This document shows positions 11,220 through 22,564 of a stretch of DNA of 64,000 bases, in pieces (positions within the stretch are counted from its first letter, which is position 1; each line of letters begins with the position of its first letter). A program made the translations under genes and the position numbers. This stretch comes from Nemophila menziesii (taxonomy: Eukaryota; Streptophyta; Magnoliopsida; Boraginales; Hydrophyllaceae). The stretch lies in contig JARWIR010000010.1 of NCBI GenBank assembly GCA_029959085.1, positions 11,615,001-11,679,000 on the forward strand, read 5' to 3'. The notes beneath the pieces were generated by a model. It ran no database searches. It worked only from the letters and a program-made list of their open reading frames with translations, and had not been told where the DNA came from.

Positions 11220-12245
11220 TGACCGTTGACGAGGCTATCACATGGAATATAATTGATGTGGAACAAATTCCATTTTTATCGAAAGATGTATCAACTTTAT
11301 AGATCCATTGGACCTCACCTATATCTATATATAGGGATTTTGTGCATCATACAACTCACCTCTTGAAACTCCAATTGCTCATATTATGATCCAACATTTC
11401 AGGAAAGAATTCACAAGCCTGTTATCTCATTTCTATGATAAAATCAAGCTTGTTGTATTAATTTTTACATTCACTCATTAGGAGTAATCTTTCTCTATCT
11501 TTGTACTTTACTTTCTCACATAACGATAAGTTATCTCCAGATATAGCTCTATATTAGAATTGAAGATTCAAGAAAAGATTAGAACGGATCTAGTTCAGGT
11601 TTTCACAAGGGAATTGACTTGATTTACTCAAGTTTGCGTTGTGACATATTTGTTAAAAGTCTCATCGAGTTGTGACTAACGATTAAAAGTATCAGGTGTG
11701 TAGGTTGTAGTTTATCCCTAACCAAATTCTTTGTAATGGTTTATATCCCACCTTTAAGAGATATCAAGGAGTTTAGTCGAGACTCTTGAGATACATAAAC
11801 CACTATAAATTCTCTTGTAGCTTCTTTCCCTTATGTTTTACTCAACGTTATTATACTTCCATTTACTTTATTTTATGGAACATTGTTTAGCATTCAATCA
11901 CTTTAGTATTTGATCGTAAGCTTAAGATAACTCTTGTCACACTTTATTGATTTTAGATTTTATCTTAGTAATAAGAGTAAATTAGCTATTAAATAGGTTA
12001 TATCCATATCTTGCATGAACAAATAATTCTTGGTTTTACTTGCTTTGCTTCATCATTCTTTAGCTAGCCTCTCAACTTTACTATCACTTAATTTCCCTAG
12101 TACAAACTCCTACTAACATCTTTAGAATATTGTATTAAATTTTGGCCTATATGTTTATTTAACTTTTAATTTGGACCAATTTATTTTTTAATTATGCATA
12201 GACTAGTTTGGTGTTCTATTCACTCCCACCTCTCAAGGACTAACA
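11220..12245 (+). repeat. Ty1-copia 5' LTR (left edge uncertain)
   Basis: The right end is placed by the primer site that follows (12248-12257) and a terminal ACA at 12243-12245. A TATATATAGG box lies at 11326-11335 with a plausible downstream leader. I could not find a matching right LTR, so the left boundary is approximate. Confidence 0.5.
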
Positions 12246-12247
12246 TG

Positions 12248-12257
12248 TGGTATCAGA
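12248..12257 (+). promoter_or_regulatory. Initiator-tRNA-Met-type primer binding site
   Basis: TGGTATCAGA is the standard primer site of plant copia elements and lies directly after the LTR end. Confidence 0.65.
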
Positions 12258-12371
12258 TATTAACTCTTCTTAAATAAATTTATCGTTAGTAGAGTTAACG
12301 ATCATTTTGACAAATATATTTGACGCTTATACTATTCCTATCTCATTAGTGTTTATGGTACATGTTCTTAG

Positions 12372-12560
12372 TTGTGGAAAATAAAAATGAAAACCTTCCT
12401 AAAATCCGCTGATTATGACCTATGGATGGTTTTTCAAGAAGGACCATTCAGCGCTTACAAAAATAAGGACTCTAGAATAATCAAAATATATGAACTGAAC
12501 TCTTATATAGTTTGTGACGCCTTAATTGGGAGCCCCATTTATAAGTATCTTGATTGTTTT
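12372..12560 (+). pseudogene. Copia gag N-terminus fragment
   Basis: The frame reads MWKIKMKTFLKSADYDLWMV then FQEGPFSAY, the pattern (W.xKM..FL.S.DY.LW.V...GP) that opens copia Gag proteins of the DUF4219/UBN2 type. It lies about 115 bp downstream of the primer site, as expected. After about 60 codons the similarity ends and noncoding sequence follows, so most of gag is lost. Confidence 0.65.
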
Positions 12561-13298
12561 TTATTATTTTGATTTATAGAGAAAAAATAAAAGATCTTCG
12601 TAATTAAAGAAAATAGATAAATGAAGGTTTACATGAATAGATTAGTAAGAAATGATTAAATAGGTGTACCCCTCGTTCTCTCCTTTCTCCGATCCTTCCT
12701 TAGATATTTGATTCGATAAGTGCGGTGTTTTTAGCTAGAAACCTCTTTATATAGACTACAAAAATCTTGTGGAACAAGTTGAGCTGACTTAACTAAGTCA
12801 AAGTGGTTCAATACTGTTTTTTCTAATTCTGAAGAACTTGGGTCTCTTTTGTAAAACTGGCATATTATTCATGTCTCGACTCAAAATTTGACTCCCTTTT
12901 TACGACATGTACTACCTTCCAATATATATCCTGTGTGTATTTGAAATTCGATTACCAATTATTTTTTTATAATTTAAGCTTATTGAAATAAGCATTATGC
13001 TCAGAATTTTCATTGAGCCTTAATGCACTACTTGGCTCATTTCGTAACTTAGCTTGGTTTTCCTTGTGACTTTTGAATTAATTGATTTTATTTTGGGTAT
13101 AAAATCATCCATGTAGCTAGGATACACATACATAACACACAAATCATCTGAAAGTACTCCAAACATACATATATCATCCAAAATTAGTTCAAAATCAAAT
13201 AACAACAAAAATTGGGATGAACTTCACAATTATACGTCAAACGTATACCAAAATGATGTCTCTTAAGTATATAAATATATCCATAAATGAGAGACATA
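12561..13298. other. Noncoding filler inside copia remnant
   Basis: No coding motif. The minus strand has a TATATAAAG box at about 12750-12758 followed by a leader-like run to about 12660, which may be part of an unrelated LTR or promoter inserted here. All of copia protease, integrase and reverse transcriptase is missing. Confidence 0.35.
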
Positions 13299-13487
13299 AT
13301 TTGTACTATTGAATATTGGTCATTCATTAAGAAAAAAATATTTGCTCTATTCACTGCCGAAGTAGAATATATGGTCATCATCAATTATGTGTCTCGAGTG
13401 TTGTGGTTGAAACAAACCTTGTTAGATTTTAGTTTATATCACAAAGGTGTGTCTATATATTGTGAAGAACAAGATAAATATCCCATC
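13299..13487 (+). pseudogene. Copia RNase H fragment
   Basis: The frame reads WSFIKKKIFALFTAEVEYM, then SRVLWLKQTLLDF and VSIYCEEQDK. This follows the copia RNase H pattern W..KKQ..VALSTAEAEY...LWLKQ.L.DF...IYCDN. The catalytic-site residue in the TAEAEY motif is kept as E in TAEVEY, but the frame ends soon after. Same orientation as the upstream copia gag, so probably the same internally deleted element. Confidence 0.7.
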
Positions 13488-13499
13488 TAACACACTTGA

Positions 13500-14104
13500 A
13501 ACAAGTGAGGAAGATTTGTCACAACTTTATTTTATTTGTAAGTATATGAAAAAATGTGACAATTCTCTAAATTTGTTAACTATATCCACCATTAAGTCTA
13601 TATATTTACCAACAACATTTCACATTATCGAATTGAAAACATTAGTAATGAAATTGTACATAATTGTGAGTTGCCAACTATATAGTACACTTTTTGTTTT
13701 AGAATATTATTACGTAAAGTATTCCATTGGTTTTCCACTAAGGAATGTATCCCTTATAATATAGCCATGAAATTAATAAATTGTAAATTAATGGGTTTCA
13801 TGATACATTGAGAATTATGGTGTTCAAGTAGAGACTATTTTTAACAATAGTTCATTAAGCTCATCCTTCAAGTTTGTTTTCCATTAATCTACCTTTGATG
13901 CTTTTCTCTTATATGATTTTATTTGAATTCCTTTCTTTCTTTTTACTAGCTTTTGCCTAAGATGTAAAAAAAAGTGCAAGATTCATCAATGAGGCTTTAA
14001 CATAGTACACCATTTATAAATTCAACCCACAACTGTATACAAAAAAACCATTCTTAATTCTTATTATACTATGTTATATGTATTGATTAACGACCCCACT
14101 CTAG
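13500..14104. other. AT-rich sequence between copia and CACTA remnants
   Basis: Short frames only (for example 13447-13764), without a recognised domain. It may hold the decayed end of the copia element. Confidence 0.4.
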
Positions 14105-14124
14105 CACTAGACAACTGGTTGTTA

Positions 14125-14500
14125 GTAATTTGAGTTTTGGAGACCAATATTGGTCGCCAAAAGATTAAAAGAAAAAGTTAAACACTTCTAGGTCGCTATA
14201 GATTGGATAACATTAGCGACCACAACAGTGGTCGCTTGTAAGTGCTTTAAATTTAAAATAAATACAATGAAATTTTCTACCGGACAATAAGTGATCTTTA
14301 TTGGTTTGTACTCATTAGCGACCAATCGTGTAGTCGGTGAAGGTACTTTTACAAAAATCATTTAAAATTTCAAAACTCATCACCGACCAACACTGTGGTT
14401 GCTGAAGACTATAGCCACATTATCGGCCAGCGTGATGGTTGGTATCTAGACTTCTGGCGAGGACTAAACATACCTTTAGCGACTGTTAATTGCAGTTTAC
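14125..14500 (+). repeat. CACTA left subterminal repeats
   Basis: Repeated short motifs in both orientations, such as GACCAATATTGGTCGC, AGCGACCACAACAGTGGTCG and CCGACCAACACTGTGGT. In CACTA elements such subterminal arrays bind the element's regulatory protein. The short frame at 14395-14622 inside them is not a gene. Confidence 0.65.
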
Positions 14501-15436
14501 TAAATATTTGTGTAATAAATACAAGACAGGTTAAGCAGAATCTACCTAACTACTTTTCTTCATTTTTACTAAAAAAAACCCAAAAAACTCAAAATTTGAT
14601 CCCTAAATATTCTTACTATTGATCCACCACTTTCCACAACCGCCTCCTCTTTCGTTAACGTATTTTATCTACTTACCTCCACTCTTTCAGACCCATTTCT
14701 ACCATCAATTCCTTTAGGTATTTTGTCACATTTTTTTCATAAAAACTAGTATTTTTCTTTGTTATGGTTTCTATTATGTTGTTTAGATGGTTAAATGATG
14801 TAGTTACATAATATATGTAGTTATACATGATTTTTTGCTATAATCTTAGATATTTTTTTGGATTATAAAAAAAAGCCGGGGTTTGAAAATAGTAGATTTA
14901 ATATATGAATAAGACTTATGAAATATTATATTGCTTAATCTATGAAATATGAGATTGAATATGAATATGATTTACACAATTTATTCATTAAATTATTATA
15001 GCTATCAAAATCTTTTAGTTTACGACGCAATCAAGTCCAAATATAAGTCCATATGGATAAAGTGTTGATTCAGTCAAGAAACAAGGTTACTCTAGCTTTT
15101 GTTAAGGGTGTTAAGAGTTTCGTTGAAATTATATCTTAGCACATGGATATTCTAATTCAGTTCAATATCCATGTAACTGATGCACGAATTTACTAGAAAA
15201 AAATATTCTAGAGGCTAATATGAATATTGAGAAATGGGTTTTAAGCAACATATGAAATTTGGAATTTGTATGAAGAAGTAAACCCGTTCCAATCAAATCT
15301 ATTCCTAGTTATGTATATGAGGAAATGATAAATGTGATAGATGATTTGAGTGGCATCGTTAATGAAGCGTATACTAAAATGGTGGACAAGAATATTCCAT
15401 GATGATACAGTTTTTGGTGGAATAATCCAGATGTGT

Positions 15437-16650
15437 TGGATGTATCCGATCGAGCATTATTTGAATAAGTTAAAGGAGTAACTACATAATGTGTAAAAGG
15501 CACAAGGTTCGATTGACGAGGGTTATGTTGTGGAAGATATCTTGACTTTCACATCACATTATAACAATAAGGAAAAAAGTGTAATCATCATCATAGATAT
15601 GCGGATCTAGTACCAGAACCAAGAGATATATTGACTTTCGTAGGTTAATGTCACCCAAATTAAAAATATTGTTTCGTTTATCTTCCCCCAAATAGATCAC
15701 GATAAGATTGTATGGTGCAATCTACGATCTTATGATGAGATTCAAGTTTACATATAGTTTGTTCTTTTTTACTATGTTCTTTGTCACTTTCATATTCTAT
15801 ATAATTTTGTAACTCAAATATTTTTTATTCCAGGGACCATAAGTCAGTTATAATTACAGATGGACATGTGGATGTGGAAAGAATTCATCAAACTAGATTT
15901 TACAATTCGTTATTGATAAATGTATACTATAATTTAAAATCAAAATACTAATAGAGAAAGTATAACTCAATAGCTTTCCATTATTAGGTATTTAACATGA
16001 AGCTAGCATGCCATCCAGTATTAACCAAATAATTTTTGTAGGTGGCTAAGGGTTCCAATTGTACAATTTAGAAATATGGTCTATGTGTTATTAATGGGGT
16101 GAACTTGGTTTGGCGTTAGAAAGGTGATAAATGTCTCATTGCGGATTACGGGTTTTGTTGTTGTGGCGAAGGAGTTTCTTGGTATGGTGAATTGGTTAAA
16201 GTATTCGAGGTGGACTTCTTAAAAACATATTCGGTAATGGTATTCGAGTGAGAATGATATAACACCAAGAAAGGAAGAATACGGAATGAGCACAGTGTAA
16301 CCAAAATCGATAATTCGTAGTGGTACAAAGATGAGTCATAAATTTTAGAAAATCAAGCAAATAACATGTTATACATTGTCGATGTAGTGGACACTAAGGG
16401 ATCGCGACGCGCTTTAAAGTGATTTGGAAAGTGAGTGATTGTCATGGTTGGAGTGTGGATGTTTAGGGTTCTGTGTCGATAGTTTATACATTTGGCTCGA
16501 TACCTTTTGTAAATGAGACGACACACATAGATTGGATTACGCATTAATAAAAATAGAGTACCCCAAAGTCGACGAAGTGATAGTAGAGCATGATCTAACT
16601 ATTTTAGAAGATGATGAAGAGTCCGACGATACTTTAAGATGCGGCTGATA
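15437..16650 (+). pseudogene. CACTA transposase C-terminal remnant (DUF4218/DUF4216-like)
   Basis: Two recognisable pieces of a TNP2-type transposase. At 15437-15567 a frame with two stops reads WMYPIEHYLNKLKE and KAQGSIDEGYVVEDILTFTS, matching DUF4218 (RWMYPFER...RPEGSIAEGY..EE.LTFCS). At about 16180-16430, with frameshifts and stops, it reads WYGELVKVFEVDF, EEYGMSTV, WYKDES and ANNMLYIVDVVDT, matching DUF4216. An acidic tail, ILEDDEESDD, follows at about 16603-16635. The DDE-type catalytic part would lie upstream and is not recognisable. Clearly dead. Confidence 0.75.
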
Positions 16651-16904
16651 TCCACCAAATGATGCATACAAAAAGTAATGATGTGATTATTGCAGATGAA
16701 AGGGGAGGATATGAGACAGACTAGTAGTATTAGTTGATTGGTTTTATTTTTTTATATCAAAATAACTTATATGTGTTCATAACTAGATTTTGGAGATTTT
16801 TGTTCAGAATTGTAGAATTATTATACTTTTAGTGTACTTTGAGTTTATCATGTCTATTTACGAACAAATGTAAATGAATAACTTTAATAAAAATGTTTTT
16901 TTCA

Positions 16905-17220
16905 ATTATAACACCTTTAACGACCGCAAAAAGAGGCTAGCCACTATATACCAGATGGATGGTTGCTAAAGTAATAAAGAATTGGCGACCAAAACGCAAC
17001 GACTAAAATATATCTATCTAATGACCACATATAGTCGCTAGAAGTCATAACTTATAGCAAGAGACTGGGTGGTCTGTAAAGATAAACCATCTAGCTACCA
17101 CAGAAATGATTTCTCAGGAAAAATGAATAGTTAACAACCTTTTGAAAACGAGCAACCTTTAGGTACCACAAAAGATCGCAAATAAGTATGTGGTCTCTAA
17201 AAGCTATTCTCGTAGTAGTG
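16905..17220 (+). repeat. CACTA right subterminal and terminal repeat
   Basis: AACGACCGCAAA, GGCGACCAAAACG, ATGACCACATATAGTCGCTA and similar motifs lead to the terminal repeat ending GTAGTAGTG at 17220. A 95-98% similar block (by eye) lies at 60420-60735. Confidence 0.7.
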
Positions 17221-17517
17221 TTATCTTAATTTAGTGAACCCGACATATTTTTTCCATTTAATTCATCAACTCATGGGATAACCTTCAAAATTAATTCACT
17301 GAAGATCGATAATTTTCAGGATCTTTTTATGTGCCTTTCTGCAACACAAGTATCCCTGGGAAGTAAAAGAGTTCTAGGATGACTTCTATATAGATAGCCA
17401 TTTTTGGTGCTTATAATTTTTTCAGATTGAATTTTTAGTATGATATAAAAACAATTTCTATTAGCAGAATCATAAGTTTTGGGCACAAGGATCTTTCGTC
17501 ATTTTGACCGACTCATT

Positions 17518-17709
17518 TTAGTTTGTAAAATATAATGGTTGTGTACCTAGATCCTTGAGCAAGATAAACATGACACAAATGAAGGGATGCATTTTTAGTA
17601 GAGTAAACCGAGTCTGGTATAATATCTCGTCGTCGATACATAGACCAACAAGAAGAGAAGCATGGTTAAAAATTGCATGAACCAATAATTTTCCTCTCCT
17701 ATATTCCAC
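17518..17709 (-). other. Small conserved minus-strand frame in unit M
   Basis: A 63-codon frame starting MEYRRGKLL and ending GTQPLYFTN. The copy at 61049-61240 is also open, with several amino-acid differences and no stop. Not recognised. It may be a piece of an ancient coding exon or chance. Confidence 0.25.
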
Positions 17710-20453
17710 TTTCTAAGGAATTGTATAGAATACCTACAAGGAGTCTCGCATGTGTAGATGAGCGCCTGAGGTAGTCATTAGTTCCATAATTTCATCAATT
17801 GGCTTAAAAATCAATAATTATAGTGGCACTTGTTTAATTGAACCTTTCTATCATTTTTTTTGTACATTAATTTTTTGGCTCAAATATTGGTTTGTATAAT
17901 TGGTTAACTCTTCTTTATCTATAGTTTCATTGTTTTTGTTGATTTTTTATATCAACAAATATTTCGATGTATTGTGCCATCTATACCAAAATCTAACAAT
18001 GGATAGCTTAATAAAGATTATATAGAAAGGAGAAATACGTGATCAAATTAACACAATTTTGATAACAAAAAAAGAGCTATAAAATCTAGAAAAGGTATAG
18101 TCTAGGGTGCCTAAAAATCATTTCTTCTACCTTCTAATTCGAGCAGAGATCATGATTTGGAATGTTGATCAGTAATTTATTATCAGTGACCAATGTAGTC
18201 GACATGTTTACTAGATTATCGAAATAAAAGAACTTCCAAAGATTTTCTCAATTTTATGTCTTAGTTAAGTAGCAAGAGAATGAATAAGAAGCGACGAAAT
18301 TATACCATAACCATGCATGTGACATAGTTTATAAGGGTTCACGTAACATAGTTTATTGTTTATCATAGGTATTACTGAGAGAGCTTAAATAAAATCAAAT
18401 CATAAAGTAGCTAAGAGTTGCATGCAAATTTTCAACAAAACCCATGAATGTATTGCTTCTCGTCGGAAGTGTTCTTGTAAGGACTTCTTTACTGTTCAAC
18501 CTAAGGTGTATCTCCTCAAAATGTATTTATGGTGTCTCAAGTGTATCATTGCATGACAAGAGTGTACATATAAGCTTATGTGGGCCCAATAAACCATTTC
18601 CCCTTGAGGCCGCCTTGGGAAGCAACTTTCATGGCGTAAACACTTTTCTATCAATTCATGGCAAGAAATGCAAATACTAAGATGGAATCGACTGTAGTAG
18701 AGAATCGAAAAACCTTTGGCGGAGTGTTTTCTATCGTCGTAGAAAAAGCGTTTATCTTTTGACTAAAAGACCATATTAGGAAGTAGTGGTAAGAACAACA
18801 AAAATGAGCTTTCCAAGATGACAGGTGCGGAACCATCACTGTGTACTAACTAGTTGACTCTCTTAGTGTATAACCGGAGTTTATCAAGTGAAAACGGGCA
18901 TCGGAAGAGATACGTTTGTAAGTCAGAACTCAAAGTTATTGCGTTAAGAAAATTGATTGTTGTAAGGCCGATTAGAAAATGTTCTCTTTCAGTTTTTGAT
19001 AGATACATTTGTTTAAAGTGCTATGGCAGTAAAATCTCTTATATTCCCAAATAAAGAAGAAATCAAAATGGTATTAATTTCAACAAAAATCCACATTTCA
19101 AAAAATATTTCAATATGAGTCAAGCAATGATTAGGTAAACCCTTGTGATACATTCAAAAAGTAGGTTGAAATATAGAAAAATTAATTTATCATTGTGAAA
19201 ATATTGCCAAATTTCTCGACCAAATGTGATAAAGCCCCTATAAAACAATAATCCCATCTGTATTCATGTTCTTATGATTATATTTTTTCATACCATACGG
19301 ATTCTGAGGAGATTTACAAGCCGAATGATTTTAAGGTCGATTAAAAAAGCTGAAATATAATAGATTATTTCTGACTAAATTTATATTTTCTAAAATGAAG
19401 AATACTAAAAGAGGTCAATATCTAGAGCTTTAAGTTATAATAAAGTTACTTCTAGATCTTTAAGATACAATTATCTTTTTATATATTCCAAGATCATGTC
19501 AATGAAGTAGTACAAGTCTCTATTGATGGTATATCAACTCAGGTAACTAAGAATAACTCCAATGGTGAATCTATTAGTGGAAAATATTACAAGGTCACAC
19601 GTACCATCAACAATTGACATAAGTAGATTACTATTATATATGTACAACTAGATTTCTACATTAATTGAGCTACCTAAACTAGATTGTTAGTTTTTAAGTT
19701 TTAACATAAAACACTAACATAACTTAAAATAAACTACACCATGAATAAAAGATATTTCTTAAAAACCCCTCATTAACGTATTACTATATTGAAAACTAAA
19801 CCACAAATATAGAGACATAAATATACAATCAAATGCATAAGAAATTTAAGAGGAACGAGGAACGAGGAACTCCTTGTATATAATAGAAATAAGAAAGTAA
19901 AATCAAAGAGGAAAGATAACCAGGAAGGACATAACTTAGAAAAGTACCTAAATATAATAATCTATGGAGCGTCTGTGAAATTTCAGTAATGAAGTTTCAT
20001 TTTGATATTAAGTCGAATAACTTGAATACTTTTTTGGTTTTATTTCAGGTGGATTGACCGAAGTTGCATTTTGATATTAAGTTGACTTATTGAGTATAAA
20101 TGAAAAAAAAATTGAACAAAAATACAGTTAAACATATATCCTTTTGAAAAGCTTTTCATGAAGACGTCTAACGCGGACTTTATTATCCAATAAATTACCT
20201 AATCTGTAATTTTTAATACAATACATGAGTAACCTAACCACTAGAGCAACTATTAATCTAACACACCATATTCTTTCATCATCCACATGTCTTGACGTAG
20301 ATTATACTTCACCGTCCGGAGAAAAAACATAACTTTAAGTGCTTGAATTCAAAATCTTTAGTGGATGAATAAAAAGAGAGCTACAACACGCATATAAACA
20401 TAAGAGAACAAAGCAAGGAATTATCTAGTGATAAAATGGATAATTAAACTTAC

Positions 20454-20514
20454 CTTCACTAATTTTCCTAATATTTGAAAACTCAAATCCCTTGCCATCA
20501 CTTCATCTTGACAG
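20454..20514 (-). other. Exon-like segment in unit M (minus strand)
   Basis: Read on the minus strand, a 61-nt segment follows TTTGCAG and ends at AAG/GTAAGT, a strong plant splice acceptor and donor. Homologous segments with the same signals lie near 26613, 27752 and 52972. The one frame without a stop would read CQDEVMARDLSFQILGKLVK. Whether it is or was an exon is inference. Confidence 0.3.
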
Positions 20515-21380
20515 CTGCAAATAATGTTTTATATTATTAACACGTTAAAATATTTACAAATTTTTTAACACTACTCTAAGATAGGATACCTATTTCATGA
20601 CTAGACTAGATAAACTAGTCTTAGATGGACTTCAACCAGGTGAACAACTAGACCCACATTTACTTACAAGAATATCTAAAAGCATACAACAAATTAATGA
20701 TTGTTTCTTCTCATTACTCTTCAATGGAAAATAAAGAATTATTCTAAAATGGCAACTCGATAATCATATTCTCAAAGATCGATAAACATTGTGGTTGTGG
20801 TGGTTATATTTTGCTATTATATTCGTTATAATCCCATCATTAGATGAGTTGTAATTGTTGCAAAATCATTTATTAATTCTAACTCTTACAACTCTATGGT
20901 TTATTCTATTATATACCAATTAATAGATAAATAAGGTAAAGATTGTTCTAAAAATTGATAGGTCACGTACATGTAAGAATCTACAAAAGGTTTAGGTGTT
21001 TGAAGTGAACTTAAAAAAGTAAATGAATTAAACATTCTTCTAATAAAGTTAAATTTTTATCAATTGCCTAAATAAAAATAGGCAGCCTACTAGACATCCC
21101 AACATAGGCATGTCTAGGCCATTTTTCAAGGAAAAATATACATACTTTTACCAAGAAAATAACATTTATCCTGTTAACTGAAACAAGAATTATCCTGAGC
21201 TAAACGTGTATCTCAGATTAAACATGGTATTAAACTTATTTAGATGTAACCTAAACAATATTACTTAGAATTTAAATCACGTAAATAAGTTTGGTTAGTA
21301 TGCATAAACCTACAAAATGGAGTAGGATATATATATATATACAGTCAAATGAAGTTTATTTATTGGCATGTAAATCTTAC

Positions 21381-21477
21381 CATGTTAATCATACAGTCTT
21401 CATGGTGGATTGAAATGTCATGACCAACAATCTTATCCATTCTTTGTTTCGTTATGCTCCCCATTAATGAAGATTAC
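21381..21477 (-). other. Exon-like segment with ATG in unit M (minus strand)
   Basis: On the minus strand an acceptor-like GGTAG precedes a segment with ATG at 21464-21462 and 28 open codons (MGSITKQRMDKIVGHDISIH...) ending at ATG/GTAAGA. The copy near 28640-28740 keeps the frame with one amino-acid change. The copy near 53820-53905 lost one G after the ATG and is broken. The product is unrecognised. Confidence 0.3.
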
Positions 21478-22564
21478 CTACCATTGAAGGAAAAAGAGAA
21501 AACTATTAAGCCCACTATCCATATCTTTATTCAAATTAACCAAAATTTTAATTATACAATAATCTAAATTTAAATGCCAATTAAGATAAACCTAATAAAA
21601 ATTTCACCCAATAGTTGTTATTGCCACCCAACACTTCTTATTGACGTCTGATATCTTATTTGTAAAACAGTTCTAAATAAACCTTAAATAATACAAGATT
21701 ACGCGTTGGGCGTGACAATAATGAACTATTTATTGTGGCTTACACTAGATAGTGACAAAAATGAAGCCTATATGTGGCTAACAATTGTGGCATTTGTTAG
21801 ATTGATACGATTATATTGAAATTCTTATGACATTTAATATAATTTGATATAATAGACTAAGTTAGAATTCATAAAAATATAAGAAACTCACAAATTTACT
21901 AACCTGGTAAATAAATGTAGGAAAACGGATGGCTTAAAATTCTGCATTCTTGTCTGGTGTTTCAAATTGATTCAATGAATCAACATTCAAAGTTAGTACG
22001 AATTTGTGGAGATTTATAGAAGTAGAATGGAGGAATTAAATGAAGAGAGGAACTGGTTAATTGCAATGAAGTTTGGTATTTGGGATCAGATGGTATAGAG
22101 ACATTTGGCAGCGCCAGGGGGCAATGGTGTTCGGGTAGATTTGATGGGTAATTAGGTTTTATTTTAAGAATGTGAGTTGGGCTTTTACAATATGGATTGG
22201 GCTTTAATTTTATTTTTAAAGCTAAATTTATTTATAAGAAATAATTAAATATTTAGGCCTAAAATGCCACAATTCATCTTCAACTATAGGGAAATAATCT
22301 TTGTTTCATAAATTTAAATCAATACAATTTTTTTTACTAAAATTTTTTATTTAAATTTTTTTTATTATAAATATATATTAATTAACATTCTCTATATTTT
22401 TAATTTGCTGCTGCTAGTCAACTTGATATTTTATTTTTTACTTAGGCGAGCTTTTTTCTTTTTTACAATTATTCAGATAAAAATATATAATTGTGACTTT
22501 TTTATTTTGTCCTTAAAATTTTTTCAACAATGGCTCAATTATAATTTTTCGTCAGAGCTAAAAA

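Larger units (their letters stand above)
14105..17220 (+). mobile_element. CACTA (En/Spm) DNA transposon remnant, copy I
   Basis: The right end is clear: 17207-17220 reads TTCTCGTAGTAGTG, the reverse complement of a CACTACTACGAGAA terminal repeat. The left end is placed at a CACTAG at 14105; it is badly degenerate and therefore approximate. Subterminal blocks with GCGACCA/TGGTCGC motifs occur on both sides, and a transposase remnant lies between. No 3-bp target duplication could be confirmed. Confidence 0.72.
17221..22564. repeat. Unidentified repeat, unit M copy I (5.3 kb)
   Basis: Begins directly at the CACTA end and is repeated in parts at 24656-29055 plus 51860-55265, and from 60736 to the window end. 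I do not recognise the family. Seen in it: a plus-strand frame at 18444-18680 and another around 18920-19140, both with similar frames in copy II; and minus-strand segments bounded by splice-like signals (20454-20514 and 21381-21477). TGTGGC/GCCACA motifs occur in both orientations near 21720-21790 and 22265. No LTR, terminal repeat or transposase motif was found. Confidence 0.6.

Noticed and set aside
14395..14622. 75-codon ORF
   Set aside because: It lies in the CACTA subterminal repeat array, and its codons follow the GCGACCA-type motifs.
18651..18839. Minus-strand 62-codon ORF, similar at 62189-62377
   Set aside because: It overlaps antisense to other conserved frames and has no recognised domain. 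Conservation is explained by the young block duplication.
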